Of a stretch of 56,001 bases of DNA, positions 38,701-46,122 are shown in pieces. The stretch is from a virus. The number at the start of each line of letters is the position of its first letter. Positions within the stretch are counted from its first letter, which is position 1. Made by a program: the position numbers and the translations under genes. The stretch is taken from the IMG/VR virus record IMGVR_UViG_3300037584_004279, positions 1 through 56,001 of that record; one strand, 5' to 3'. Under the pieces are notes generated by a model. The model made no database searches and had not been told where the DNA came from. It was given only the letters and a program-made list of their open reading frames with translations.

Positions 38701-40638
38701 TTCGTAATCTTCTTTGTTAGGTTTACAAACTAATTTATATCTACTCGCCCAATGAGGTGCTACTTGCTGTGGGGGGATTGTAACTCTTGCAATGTTTTGT
38801 GTAATTGAGTTTGAACATGGAACATGAATAGAATTGTTTTCACTAACCAAAGCTGTAGTAGCTCGATTAAATTCATCCATATATACAATACCAATTTCAT
38901 AATCTCTATCACTATGTAAACTTGTTGAATTAGCTATTTTAACATATCCACCTTCAGCAAAAGTTATTTGGTAATACTCATAAACATTCACTGTAGGGGT
39001 TGACAAGTTATTTACAAACCTTACTGCTAATAATTGTATGCCAATGCTACTGCTTGATGGAGTTGTTATTACACTAAGAGGTTGTCCACCCCCTGAAATT
39101 CCACTATCAAACTTATTAAAGGTGTCCAATGTGGCTGGTATTGCGCAATTAAACTCATCTGTTAAAGTTTCCCCACTACAAGAAGTTGGATTGGTAGCAT
39201 GATATACTGGTTTTATATTTGCTGCTGTACCAATTTTTTCCTGAAAATCTGTGCTGCTAGCTAACTCAAAAACTGATGAAAAATTTTGAGGTAAAACATA
39301 ATTTAGTTCAATGCTAGTAGAACCCGTGGTTTCCGTAGGGCTCGCACCTCCTGTAAATTGAGAGTGTTGAAATCTAATAGTAAAATTTAATGAAGCACCT
39401 TGCACTAAATCAAGTCCTGATAAATCAAAACTTACTATAGAATCATTAACTGTAACTGACCCGTCAATAGTATAGTTACCATTACTGTTGGTGTCAGTTA
39501 TAGATTGTTCTGAAATTTCATTAGTAACTAAACTAGTTTCATATTCAAACTTTACAGGCTGACTATTAGCATCTAATAAATCATAACCTTCAAAATAATT
39601 TCCATAAATTAATCTATTGCCCATTAAAGTTTGAGCTTTAGCTTTTAAAGGAACATTGTCATAAAGCCTGAGTATTTCACTTTCAGGTAATAAAGTAAAT
39701 ATTTTATTTGATGCAAAATTATATACATAATCTGTATTATCTGCATACCCAAGGTCAAGTTTATTTAACTTTTCTATAGACTTAATAATATTACTATTCA
39801 TGTCTTTGTATAAAAGTTCTATTTCTTTTACCAATGGGCCACCTGTGTTAAATGTAATGTTTGCTTGGTTTACTAAGTTTTCAAACCCTTCATTTGTATA
39901 AGACTCTGTAGTAAAATTAAACGCTTTAGGAATAAAAGCTGGTGCGCTAAACTGTGAAGTAGCTGAATATTCATTATCTTCATATTTGTATCTATATGCA
40001 AAAGATAAAAACTTGTCTTCCAATAAATTTTCTTGTGAATTTGTAGTTAAGGTTTGTACTACAGGCGAGTTTGTTGGAGGTTTTTTTACAACCAATAAAC
40101 TTTCTGCGCTAAACTGGTCAATATTAGAAGCTGGATTATCATAATTTCTTGTAATATTTATAAACCTAGGTGCGTTAAAGTTATCTGTAAACAACAATAA
40201 ATTATCTACTAAATTAATTCCGTTAACTAAATATAGAGGATTAAAATTTAAAGTAGTATTTACTCCAGCACCATCATTTATGCTAATAACGTGATAAGTT
40301 AAAACCTTGGTGTCTGTTTTAAAAGAAACAATTAAGTCTAATTTTCCTGTAGCTCCAACACTGAATGATGAATCATGTATAAACCAATATATTGTTTCGT
40401 TTGCTCCATCTTCAAAAGCACCAATACATTTAGCATTATTACTCAATGCAGTGCCATTAAATTGAAGTTGTGTAAGCTGTTCGTTACCTTTTGAGTTTTC
40501 TACTGAACCTATTTCAGTTTCTTCCGTTGAACCTAATCTAACATTTAAAGCATCTATATATTCTCCATTTGGGACAAGGCGTTCATCAACGCCTTTATTC
40601 ATTCGTCCTGCAATAAAATTTCTTTGTATGTTGGCCAT
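35752..40638 (-). CDS. large tail stabilisation/tail-hub-type protein (1628 aa)
   Basis: 1628 residues. The N-terminus NFIAGRMNKGVDERLVPNGE followed by YIDALNVRLG and GSVENSKGNEQL is the signature start of long virion proteins of crAss-like and related marine podoviruses that wrap the tail barrel. The middle is a long beta-rich series with several C-x-n-C pairs. The C-terminus carries a YFIDG...ALANATAVYTDANL segment, then YYHDGANALPVSGDTCYEDA and RIMGNAGVVSSGY, a small cysteine-containing domain also found in the 99-residue protein at 54566-54865. It follows the connector genes with a one-base gap. Confidence 0.75.
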   Translation of the reverse strand: MANIQRNFIAGRMNKGVDERLVPNGEYIDALNVRLGSTEETEIGSVENSKGNEQLTQLQFNGTALSNNAKCIGAFEDGANETIYWFIHDSSFSVGATGKLDLIVSFKTDTKVLTYHVISINDGAGVNTTLNFNPLYLVNGINLVDNLLLFTDNFNAPRFINITRNYDNPASNIDQFSAESLLVVKKPPTNSPVVQTLTTNSQENLLEDKFLSFAYRYKYEDNEYSATSQFSAPAFIPKAFNFTTESYTNEGFENLVNQANITFNTGGPLVKEIELLYKDMNSNIIKSIEKLNKLDLGYADNTDYVYNFASNKIFTLLPESEILRLYDNVPLKAKAQTLMGNRLIYGNYFEGYDLLDANSQPVKFEYETSLVTNEISEQSITDTNSNGNYTIDGSVTVNDSIVSFDLSGLDLVQGASLNFTIRFQHSQFTGGASPTETTGSTSIELNYVLPQNFSSVFELASSTDFQEKIGTAANIKPVYHATNPTSCSGETLTDEFNCAIPATLDTFNKFDSGISGGGQPLSVITTPSSSSIGIQLLAVRFVNNLSTPTVNVYEYYQITFAEGGYVKIANSTSLHSDRDYEIGIVYMDEFNRATTALVSENNSIHVPCSNSITQNIARVTIPPQQVAPHWASRYKLVCKPNKEDYETIYSNVFFYSTQENATYFLLEGENQRKVEVGDRYKVKADTQGPLLRCEYATVLDKRALDSTSKEFDPPPQDSAGNNITVPPGTYMKIRANNFTAERSDNQSLTLKDTATQRKGDNFVILQNLLTRVFNNDTSQYDEVSIPAGSIIVINLDFDRPGRNGPFACPEVKYEVDDLSLVASQDYDSFKEWFEGDNVIASINNAGVETLETTCTPDGLESEYEPANATSKTDISTALCEMYYKFFTASPTGEQVLLISGTRSCEGSRTFKKNRASITARFDITRATQLCVFETDPSSESLDIWYESSTSYSIDANGNHSGNVQNQDISTSQSAIIDSAFFNCFTYGNGVESFKIRDSLIGQPLKLGNRVTAVSNVDYKEAHRFADLTYSGVFNDETNINKLNEFNLGLSNFKPLEDTFGEIQLIDGRETDILTLQEDKISYVLAGKNLLSDAAAGGAITSIPEVLGTQIARIEKYGISFNPESYVKWGYDKYFTDSKRGAVIQLKGGSFRNEQLTVISERGMRSWFRDLFIDSFDTQKLGGYDPYMNEFVLSSNQTKVPLVSQPIACGVTKTFLVKAGTTTEFNVDVGPFVGTVTVSYNIVSADGTINISNLYNSTTTSSGNVNTSGSYTFTKDSVSKEICEMDVTTSTGTATVEITVSCPDPDIIRIFQICISNNSEAGELIHNQYRWVDGTFVSPLHSTQVELATGTESPLVSQYESIQGQQGGGVIPADGATVSIISNKIPPTDNFVFDNTVDEFRFLRTNTLYTNTTSDITSLLSASTLATPISGTLNTFQASFTMPASGQYLYLIYDYRNGLAITLCYDSSTALASCCTCGTQATYFIDGNSLANATAVYTDANLTTKAADGFYSSGGNVRQQSSGLLLPQQSCPSCGGGGSLRMFNSSTGTVFNGTCNINGNINPINQIYYHDGANALPVSGDTCYEDAAGTTPLSAFYYTIGGTSGMGNRQYIRIMGNAGVVSSGYPANC

Positions 40639-40639
40639 A

Positions 40640-41563
40640 TTACTTTATCCATTTAGCCTGGCCTCTTAAATTCATTAATAATCTTCCAGGATGTATATTG
40701 CTAATTCTAATTTTTGCATTTCTTAAAAGAGCTTGTTTTCTTTTTCTTGCTCTTGTTACTATATATTCTTGAACACCTAATTTGGAATTTAAAATAGCAA
40801 ACTCAATATATGCATATACATATTCTTCAAACATTTTATTCACAGTTATTTTACTGTTTTTTCCATTTTCCATCCCATCAGAAACATATTCTACAATACA
40901 AAACTTGTCTGACATATCAGAACTAAAATTAATAACACCATTCTTGCTGTCAATTTTAAATGTAGCATTGAAGTTGGCTGTTTCGGTATTCAAACCAAAT
41001 TGAGAACCAATAGTATAATCAAAATACCATAGACCATCGTAATAATAACCTTCTGTATTATCAAAAGGACTATCTTGATTTAAATAAATACTTTTTTTAA
41101 CACCTGTTATTCTATCATAATCAATTTGAGAAGTTTCAGGATTCAATACACTCCCATCTTCATCAAACAAAATCCTGTATTTATTGTCTTGTAAATAAGC
41201 GTCAGAATAATTTGTTTGTATATTTTCTGTAAGAGGTTTTAAGCATCCATTTTCATACAAAGATACTCGAACCCAGTTTACATAATCTGGTGGTAAAACA
41301 TATTTTAAAGTATCTGAAACTTGTAATTCTAATATTTTTATTTCTTTAAAGGCATCATAATTTAACTCTTGTATTGCTCTTTTTGCATGAAACAAAACTT
41401 TAAATCTTTGCTCATTGTTAACTAAACTATGATTGCCAGCATACATTAACATAAAATTATTTACAATATCATACAAGCTCACATATTGATATGAACCCCA
41501 ATTTGCACTTTCAGGGCTTAATCCTGAGTTTTCATAATATTGATATTGACTTATATATGCCAT
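40640..41563 (-). CDS. head-tail interface / tail adaptor protein (307 aa)
   Basis: 307 residues beginning MAYISQYQYYENSGLSPESA, with helices NNFMLMYAGNHSLVNNEQRF and FHAKRAIQELNYDAFKEIKI, then YVLPPDYVNWVRVSLYENGC. The LPPDYVNWVRV element and the helical start are familiar from adaptor-type proteins placed between capsid and tail genes in Bacteroidota phages. The C-terminus is basic (RARKRKQALLRNAKIRIS) and may touch DNA or the portal. It shares a six-base junction with the upstream 313-residue gene. Confidence 0.65.
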   Translation of the reverse strand: MAYISQYQYYENSGLSPESANWGSYQYVSLYDIVNNFMLMYAGNHSLVNNEQRFKVLFHAKRAIQELNYDAFKEIKILELQVSDTLKYVLPPDYVNWVRVSLYENGCLKPLTENIQTNYSDAYLQDNKYRILFDEDGSVLNPETSQIDYDRITGVKKSIYLNQDSPFDNTEGYYYDGLWYFDYTIGSQFGLNTETANFNATFKIDSKNGVINFSSDMSDKFCIVEYVSDGMENGKNSKITVNKMFEEYVYAYIEFAILNSKLGVQEYIVTRARKRKQALLRNAKIRISNIHPGRLLMNLRGQAKWIK

Positions 41564-41569
41564 AATTTA

Positions 41570-42511
41570 TTATTTTTCATTTTGATTTTCTAATTGTTCT
41601 TGTGCCTGTCCAAATTGAACGACTTGTATTTCTCTGATAGACATACCAGCGAACTGTAATATTTTCATTACAAGTGATGGCTCATCGTCTTTAGTCAATT
41701 CAAAATCTTGATAATCAGACTGAGAGTCGTCAAATACAGGCTCACCTCCAGTTAAGGACACAAAGGTCCATTTTGGTGGTTTAGGATACCTAATATATTG
41801 ACATTGTACTGCGCCCATATTATTTATGGTAGCAGGAAAAATTGTAAGCTTATTGGCTTGGTGAGTATATGCTGGAAACAAATCACTAGGAGCTGTAAGC
41901 ATAGAGTTGTTGAGCATAGTTATTTTGCTATTAGTAACTTTTTCTGCTTCATTTACTACAGCATCATCATAAACCACGTATGGTTCAGGAGTTGCTGTAA
42001 AAATATTTGCTGACAATCCTAAATTAGTATTAGTAACACTAGTTACTATAGCTATTTTGTTAGTTGAGGTGTTAGACACTATATCACCTATCTGAACGCC
42101 TGCACTACTAAATGTAGCACCAGCATCTTGTAATTCATTTGAAACAATAGCTGTATTATTACCACTAGCTAGTAATCTTGTATAACACAGTATTTTATTT
42201 AAAAGATAAAAATCATTACCCGTAGTTAAAGGGCTAGGTGTAAAAAAACTATTTGCGCTATCGTGTATTAAAAAATCAGTAACAGAAAATATATCAATAA
42301 CTTCTTCATAACCTTTTTTTATATCTGCATAACCCGTTCCTGATTGACGAGCATTTTCTTTACTTAATTGATAATTGTATTGATAAAAATAATCTTCAAA
42401 AATATCTAATTGAGCTTGTTTTGCAAACAAATTAAAATCAGATGGAGAAAGATACCCATAGTTGTTTTTATTAAGTATTGCTAGCACAGTATTTCTTACT
42501 GAATTTATCAT
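41570..42511 (-). CDS. head-tail connector/neck protein (313 aa)
   Basis: 313 residues; MINSVRNTVLAILNKNNYGY followed by LSPSDFNLFAKQAQLDIFED is a recurrent N-terminus of neck proteins in Bacteroidota podoviruses. A long beta-rich middle (ASGNNTAIVSNEL..., GDIVSNTSTNKIAIVTSV) and an acidic end (ELTKDDEPSLVMKILQFAGM) follow. It lies between the capsid-proximal 248-residue gene and the 307-residue adaptor, with its own promoter box after a terminator. Confidence 0.65.
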   Translation of the reverse strand: MINSVRNTVLAILNKNNYGYLSPSDFNLFAKQAQLDIFEDYFYQYNYQLSKENARQSGTGYADIKKGYEEVIDIFSVTDFLIHDSANSFFTPSPLTTGNDFYLLNKILCYTRLLASGNNTAIVSNELQDAGATFSSAGVQIGDIVSNTSTNKIAIVTSVTNTNLGLSANIFTATPEPYVVYDDAVVNEAEKVTNSKITMLNNSMLTAPSDLFPAYTHQANKLTIFPATINNMGAVQCQYIRYPKPPKWTFVSLTGGEPVFDDSQSDYQDFELTKDDEPSLVMKILQFAGMSIREIQVVQFGQAQEQLENQNEK

Positions 42512-42528
42512 ATTTAAAATTCTTTATA

Positions 42529-42556
42529 CAAAGATAACTAAAAAAAAAGAGGCAAA
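42529..42556 (-). promoter_or_regulatory. promoter candidate for the connector genes
   Basis: TATCTTTG at 42536-42529 on the minus strand with TTTG 16 bases upstream (42556-42553), just downstream of the terminator at 42562-42580 and 18 bases before the ATG at 42511. The spacing is shorter than at the other promoters. Confidence 0.45.
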
Positions 42557-42580
42557 AAAAAAGGCTCTGAAACAGAACCT
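42553..42580 (-). terminator. rho-independent terminator downstream of the 248-aa gene
   Basis: On the minus strand AGGTTCTG (from 42580) and CAGAGCCT (to 42562) form a hairpin with one mismatch and a 3-base loop, followed by a run of nine T. It separates the capsid-side genes from the connector genes. The remaining bases up to 42668 hold no ORF. Confidence 0.7.
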
Positions 42581-42668
42581 CTCCTTTTATAAAACAACTA
42601 AAATAATAATTACTCTAAATACCTAAACTCTTATTATGAATAACAATTTAAAGATACAAAAAATATTA

Positions 42669-43415
42669 TTACTTAGATTTTTTTTCTAAAAACTTTAATA
42701 TTTCTACTCCTTCATCTGACTTAAAGTACCCACACAATATGTTAATTGGGTCTTCACCATAAGGAATAGTCATAAGTTTTTTCTTATTAGAATCTAAATT
42801 GAAGTATACATCTCTTTTATTATTTCTAAAAGATAAAAATTTGTTGTCAAAAAAACTTTGCACAGTTGACTGAAGCTTCAACATTGGGTCGTTAATAGCT
42901 TCTAAAAAAATCTGCGGTTGTTTTTTTGCGTAAATTAACAAATCTCTTTTTAATTCAGAAGATGAAACCATTGATGGGTCTTGAGCAAAAAGGACTCTGT
43001 ATAAAGTTTCTGATTGCTCTATAGTTAATTCTTTAGCTTGAACCAATGCTTCTACCTCTAAATTTAAACTTTCTATTTCTACTTCAGCCGTTTTAGATTC
43101 ATTTACTTCAATAAATCTTTTACCGTTATAGGGATGATAGTGTAAAAATTTTTGTAAAACTTGATTTGTTCTAGGAACAGTCAAGAACCCGTCTTCAAAA
43201 ATTACAGGTTCAACTATTGCATTTCCATCCTGTTCGTCTTCAAAAGGAGACCTTTGATTCCTAGCATATCTTAATGCTCTGTTTTGTCCTATTGATTCAT
43301 CAAAATATAATAAAGGGAATCTTTTAGAATTTCTTGTTGGCAGCATAAAAGAAAGTGGTGCCGCCTCTTTTGTAAGTCTGTAGAGCTTGTCTACATATAT
43401 TTCGTTTTTTTTCAT
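42669..43415 (-). CDS. capsid-associated/structural protein of unknown type (248 aa)
   Basis: Start at ATG 43415 (MKKNEIYVDKLYRLTKEAAP); the frame opens through the palindrome upstream, which is not coding-like. Characteristic parts are LSFMLPTRNSKRFPLLYFDE, RALRYARNQRSPFEDEQDG, FEDGFLTVPRTNQVLQKFL, and HYHPYNGKRFIEVN. The MLPTRN...RFPLL.FD...G.NR.LRY..NQ.S.FEDEQ pattern is frequent next to capsid genes of marine phages as I recall. It ends with a helical, basic C-terminus. It could be a head-completion or decoration protein. Confidence 0.65.
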   Translation of the reverse strand: MKKNEIYVDKLYRLTKEAAPLSFMLPTRNSKRFPLLYFDESIGQNRALRYARNQRSPFEDEQDGNAIVEPVIFEDGFLTVPRTNQVLQKFLHYHPYNGKRFIEVNESKTAEVEIESLNLEVEALVQAKELTIEQSETLYRVLFAQDPSMVSSSELKRDLLIYAKKQPQIFLEAINDPMLKLQSTVQSFFDNKFLSFRNNKRDVYFNLDSNKKKLMTIPYGEDPINILCGYFKSDEGVEILKFLEKKSK

Positions 43416-43449
43416 TTGATTTAATTTAAATTTTAAAATTAAAAAGAGA

Positions 43450-43467
43450 GGTGTCTTTAAAGACACC
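43450..43467 (-). terminator. dispersed palindrome copy 6, terminator-like after the capsid gene
   Basis: GGTGTCTTTAAAGACACC, a perfect 18-bp palindrome 17 bases after the capsid stop. On the minus strand the stem extends (GGGGTGTC.../...GACACCTC) and is followed by CTCTTTTTAATTTT. That is a hairpin plus a short T tract, so here it can act as a terminator or as a 3'-end stabiliser of the capsid mRNA. Same 16-base core as the five early-region copies. Confidence 0.65.
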
Positions 43468-43484
43468 CCTTCTTTTATTAAATA

Positions 43485-44933
43485 CTAGTCTTCAAAAATG
43501 AAGAAATTGTTTGCACCCATAGTACATACACATCTTTCAGATAAGAAGTGAACCTCCATAGCGTCTAAATCGCTATTCATAGCTCCACCCGCAGAACCTG
43601 TAATCCAAGTTTTGTATTTTCTATCTTCAGTTTCTGACGCTCTATATCTTACGTGCAAGAATGGTCTTTTTGCATTCTTACCTAAGATTTGGTCATAAAC
43701 AGAAGTAGAACCTGCTGGAACTAATAGTCCATTGATTGTACCTGAATTTGCTCCTGATGGTAAACCACCTCTCATTGTTGGGTCATTTAAATATTTCCAG
43801 TCAGACTTGTAAAAGTCGTAGCCTCTTCTAAATCCAGTGAATCCTAGATTAAGAGCCATTTCTGAATCATTGTCAAATAAACCATAAGAAGTACCGTTTG
43901 CTCCATAAGAATTTGTTGAAGCTAACATATCATCAATATCAAAGCTAAATTCTCTGTTTAAGAAAATTACATTTTCTTCAATAGCACCTTGCTTATCTAA
44001 TCTTCCGATAACTGAATCAAATTCAGCTAGAGTAGATGGGTTTCCACCACCCCATACATTTCCTCTTGTTTGAACAACATAGAAAATACCATCGGAACCT
44101 TTGTTACCGAAAGTTGGGTTAGCTGCTGCGTCAACTACACCTGAGTTAGCCTCAGCTGGAACTGCTTCAATCATTGCTACTTCAAGGTAATCATCAAATC
44201 TAAGCCTTGTTTCATGCTCTGATTTTAAATACCATAAATAGCCTGTAGCACCATTTTCTGTAGTTACTTCTATCCACCCAATTTGAGCCATATCTGAACC
44301 ACTGACTGAGTATTTATCTTTTATGATAATCGGTGAGTTATCAAAGATAACGTCATCTGCTTCTAATGAACCAGACATACCTACTGTACCTTTTTTAAAC
44401 TCTGAACCATAAATCCATACTGTAACGTCAGCGTTACCTACACCTGTACCAGCGGTAACTAAACCACCTGCTTCATAGAAAGCTGCTGTAAACTGATTGT
44501 TGCTAACATCTACTGCTGTAACAATACCTTTATTTACACCTGTACCGCCATTTTGAACAATAACAACTGTTTGTCCTGGTCTTAATGCGATACCATTACT
44601 TCCACTGAATGCTGGAACACCCGTGTCATTTACTTGAAATGTAGCTGAGTCAGCAGCTGCTGAAGCCGCTGTACCTACACTTGAGTATTTAGTGTGAAGT
44701 CTACCTTGTTCTGCCCATTTTACTAAGTCAGAATTTGAAGGAAGCTCCGCACCTACTAGTCTTAGAAACGAACTAATTGTTCTGTTTCCGTATCTTTCAA
44801 ACTCCTTTTCATAAGTATCTGGTAGATACTGATTTAAGAAGTTAAAGTTTGTGATATAATTTGTAGCCAATGGCACCTGTTGTGATGATGGCTGCAAATC
44901 AAATCCTGGAGTTGCTTGAACTGAACCTGCCAT
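43485..44933 (-). CDS. major capsid protein (482 aa)
   Basis: 482 residues; starts MAGSVQATPGFDLQPSSQQV and LATNYITNFNFLNQYLPDTY, contains a helix EFERYGNRTISSFLRLVGAE (HK97-fold N-arm/spine region by position), a Gly/Ala-rich beta domain around residues 85-180 and ends LSERCVCTMGANNFFIFED. The C-terminal SER...T.GANNF..F motif and length match capsid proteins of crAss-like and Cellulophaga podoviruses as I remember them. It follows the scaffold gene as expected, and is followed by a terminator-like palindrome, consistent with a need for high expression. Confidence 0.8.
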   Translation of the reverse strand: MAGSVQATPGFDLQPSSQQVPLATNYITNFNFLNQYLPDTYEKEFERYGNRTISSFLRLVGAELPSNSDLVKWAEQGRLHTKYSSVGTAASAAADSATFQVNDTGVPAFSGSNGIALRPGQTVVIVQNGGTGVNKGIVTAVDVSNNQFTAAFYEAGGLVTAGTGVGNADVTVWIYGSEFKKGTVGMSGSLEADDVIFDNSPIIIKDKYSVSGSDMAQIGWIEVTTENGATGYLWYLKSEHETRLRFDDYLEVAMIEAVPAEANSGVVDAAANPTFGNKGSDGIFYVVQTRGNVWGGGNPSTLAEFDSVIGRLDKQGAIEENVIFLNREFSFDIDDMLASTNSYGANGTSYGLFDNDSEMALNLGFTGFRRGYDFYKSDWKYLNDPTMRGGLPSGANSGTINGLLVPAGSTSVYDQILGKNAKRPFLHVRYRASETEDRKYKTWITGSAGGAMNSDLDAMEVHFLSERCVCTMGANNFFIFED

Positions 44934-44962
44934 AATTTTAAATTTTTTTTAATTTATTAATA

Positions 44963-46069
44963 TTACTTTTTACTTTTAATGCGCAAACCTCGGCCTGAGC
45001 TTTGGTTTAACGCTCTAATTTGCACTCCATCCTTTTTTGCAATTTCAGGGGTTTTTCTATCACTCATATTTACATTTTTAATTTTACGAGTAACATCCTC
45101 TGTTGCATCTGAAAGACCTTGCTCGTAAAAAAACTTTGCAAATCTTTCAGGATTTTGTGCTATAGTCAATGCCTTATGAAAACCTTTTGCGTCTTCGAGT
45201 AAACCCTCTTTATTCATGAATTTTGTAAAAAATTTATTTACATCTGAATTAGATTCTTTTAACTCGTCTACATTTGTAGGCTTGTAACTAACAACTTTGT
45301 CTTCATTAATCTTGAAATCAAAACCTTTGAAATCATTAAAAACTTCTTTCGTTTTGGTTAAAAACCAATCACGTTTTTTGTTAGTTTCTTCCTCATAAGT
45401 CTTAGACCTTTTTACATATTGCTGATATGCTTCTAGTGCTTCTTTGTCCTCTTTAGAAACTCCAACCGTTCTTGACTCAAGTGGTTGTTTATACATCTCC
45501 TTTTGTTCATTGAAAAACTTTTTAGCTTTTGCAATTGCTTTCTTCTTTGCTAACTTAATTTTTTTAACCTCTTTTTCCTCATCAACTTCCGCATCAAAGT
45601 CAAACTCGCTGAGAAATATATCTAAATCTTCCTCATCTAAAGCTTGTTCAGTAGCTAAATAATATTCTTTTAGCAAAGACTCTTCATTCATGGAATTAAA
45701 ATCTCTATTTAATTTAACGTAATCATTAATTCCACGTCCTGTTTTTTCTTTATAGTCTAAATAAGCAGCTACATCTTGTGGCAATTCTTTATTTTCTTGC
45801 TTTGTTTCAAAGAGTTGCTCAACAGAATCTATCTGCTTATCGTATCTTTTTTTAATATATGAAAGAACGTCTTCCTCGTTTAACTCTGAGGATTGAGCTG
45901 GAGCACTTGGTTCTAAAGTTTCACCTTCTACTTTAACCTGTGACTCCGTTTTTTCTTCCACCTGAGTTTCCTCATGTGATTTATCTTCTGCTTTATCAAG
46001 CAGTTCTTGTTCAACTTCTTGAACAGATTTTTCTTCTACGCCATCTAAGGCTTTTACTTTTAATTCCAT
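44963..46069 (-). CDS. capsid scaffolding protein candidate (368 aa)
   Basis: 368 residues, very acidic and low-complexity at the start (KSVQEVEQELLDKAEDKSHE), then a lysine/glutamate coiled coil (KIKLAKKKAIAKAKKFFNEQ, SKEDKEALEAYQQYVKRS), and a basic helix-turn-helix-like C-terminus ending SSGRGLRIKSKK. Acidic N-terminus, coiled coil and short basic C-terminus that binds capsid subunits are the hallmarks of phage scaffolds. Its place between portal and capsid genes agrees. A TACCTTTG box lies 20 bases upstream (46095-46088). Confidence 0.75.
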   Translation of the reverse strand: MELKVKALDGVEEKSVQEVEQELLDKAEDKSHEETQVEEKTESQVKVEGETLEPSAPAQSSELNEEDVLSYIKKRYDKQIDSVEQLFETKQENKELPQDVAAYLDYKEKTGRGINDYVKLNRDFNSMNEESLLKEYYLATEQALDEEDLDIFLSEFDFDAEVDEEKEVKKIKLAKKKAIAKAKKFFNEQKEMYKQPLESRTVGVSKEDKEALEAYQQYVKRSKTYEEETNKKRDWFLTKTKEVFNDFKGFDFKINEDKVVSYKPTNVDELKESNSDVNKFFTKFMNKEGLLEDAKGFHKALTIAQNPERFAKFFYEQGLSDATEDVTRKIKNVNMSDRKTPEIAKKDGVQIRALNQSSGRGLRIKSKK

Positions 46070-46122
46070 TTGATTTAATTTTAGTTACAAAGGTAACAAT
46101 AAATATGGTTTATTTTTTTCAG

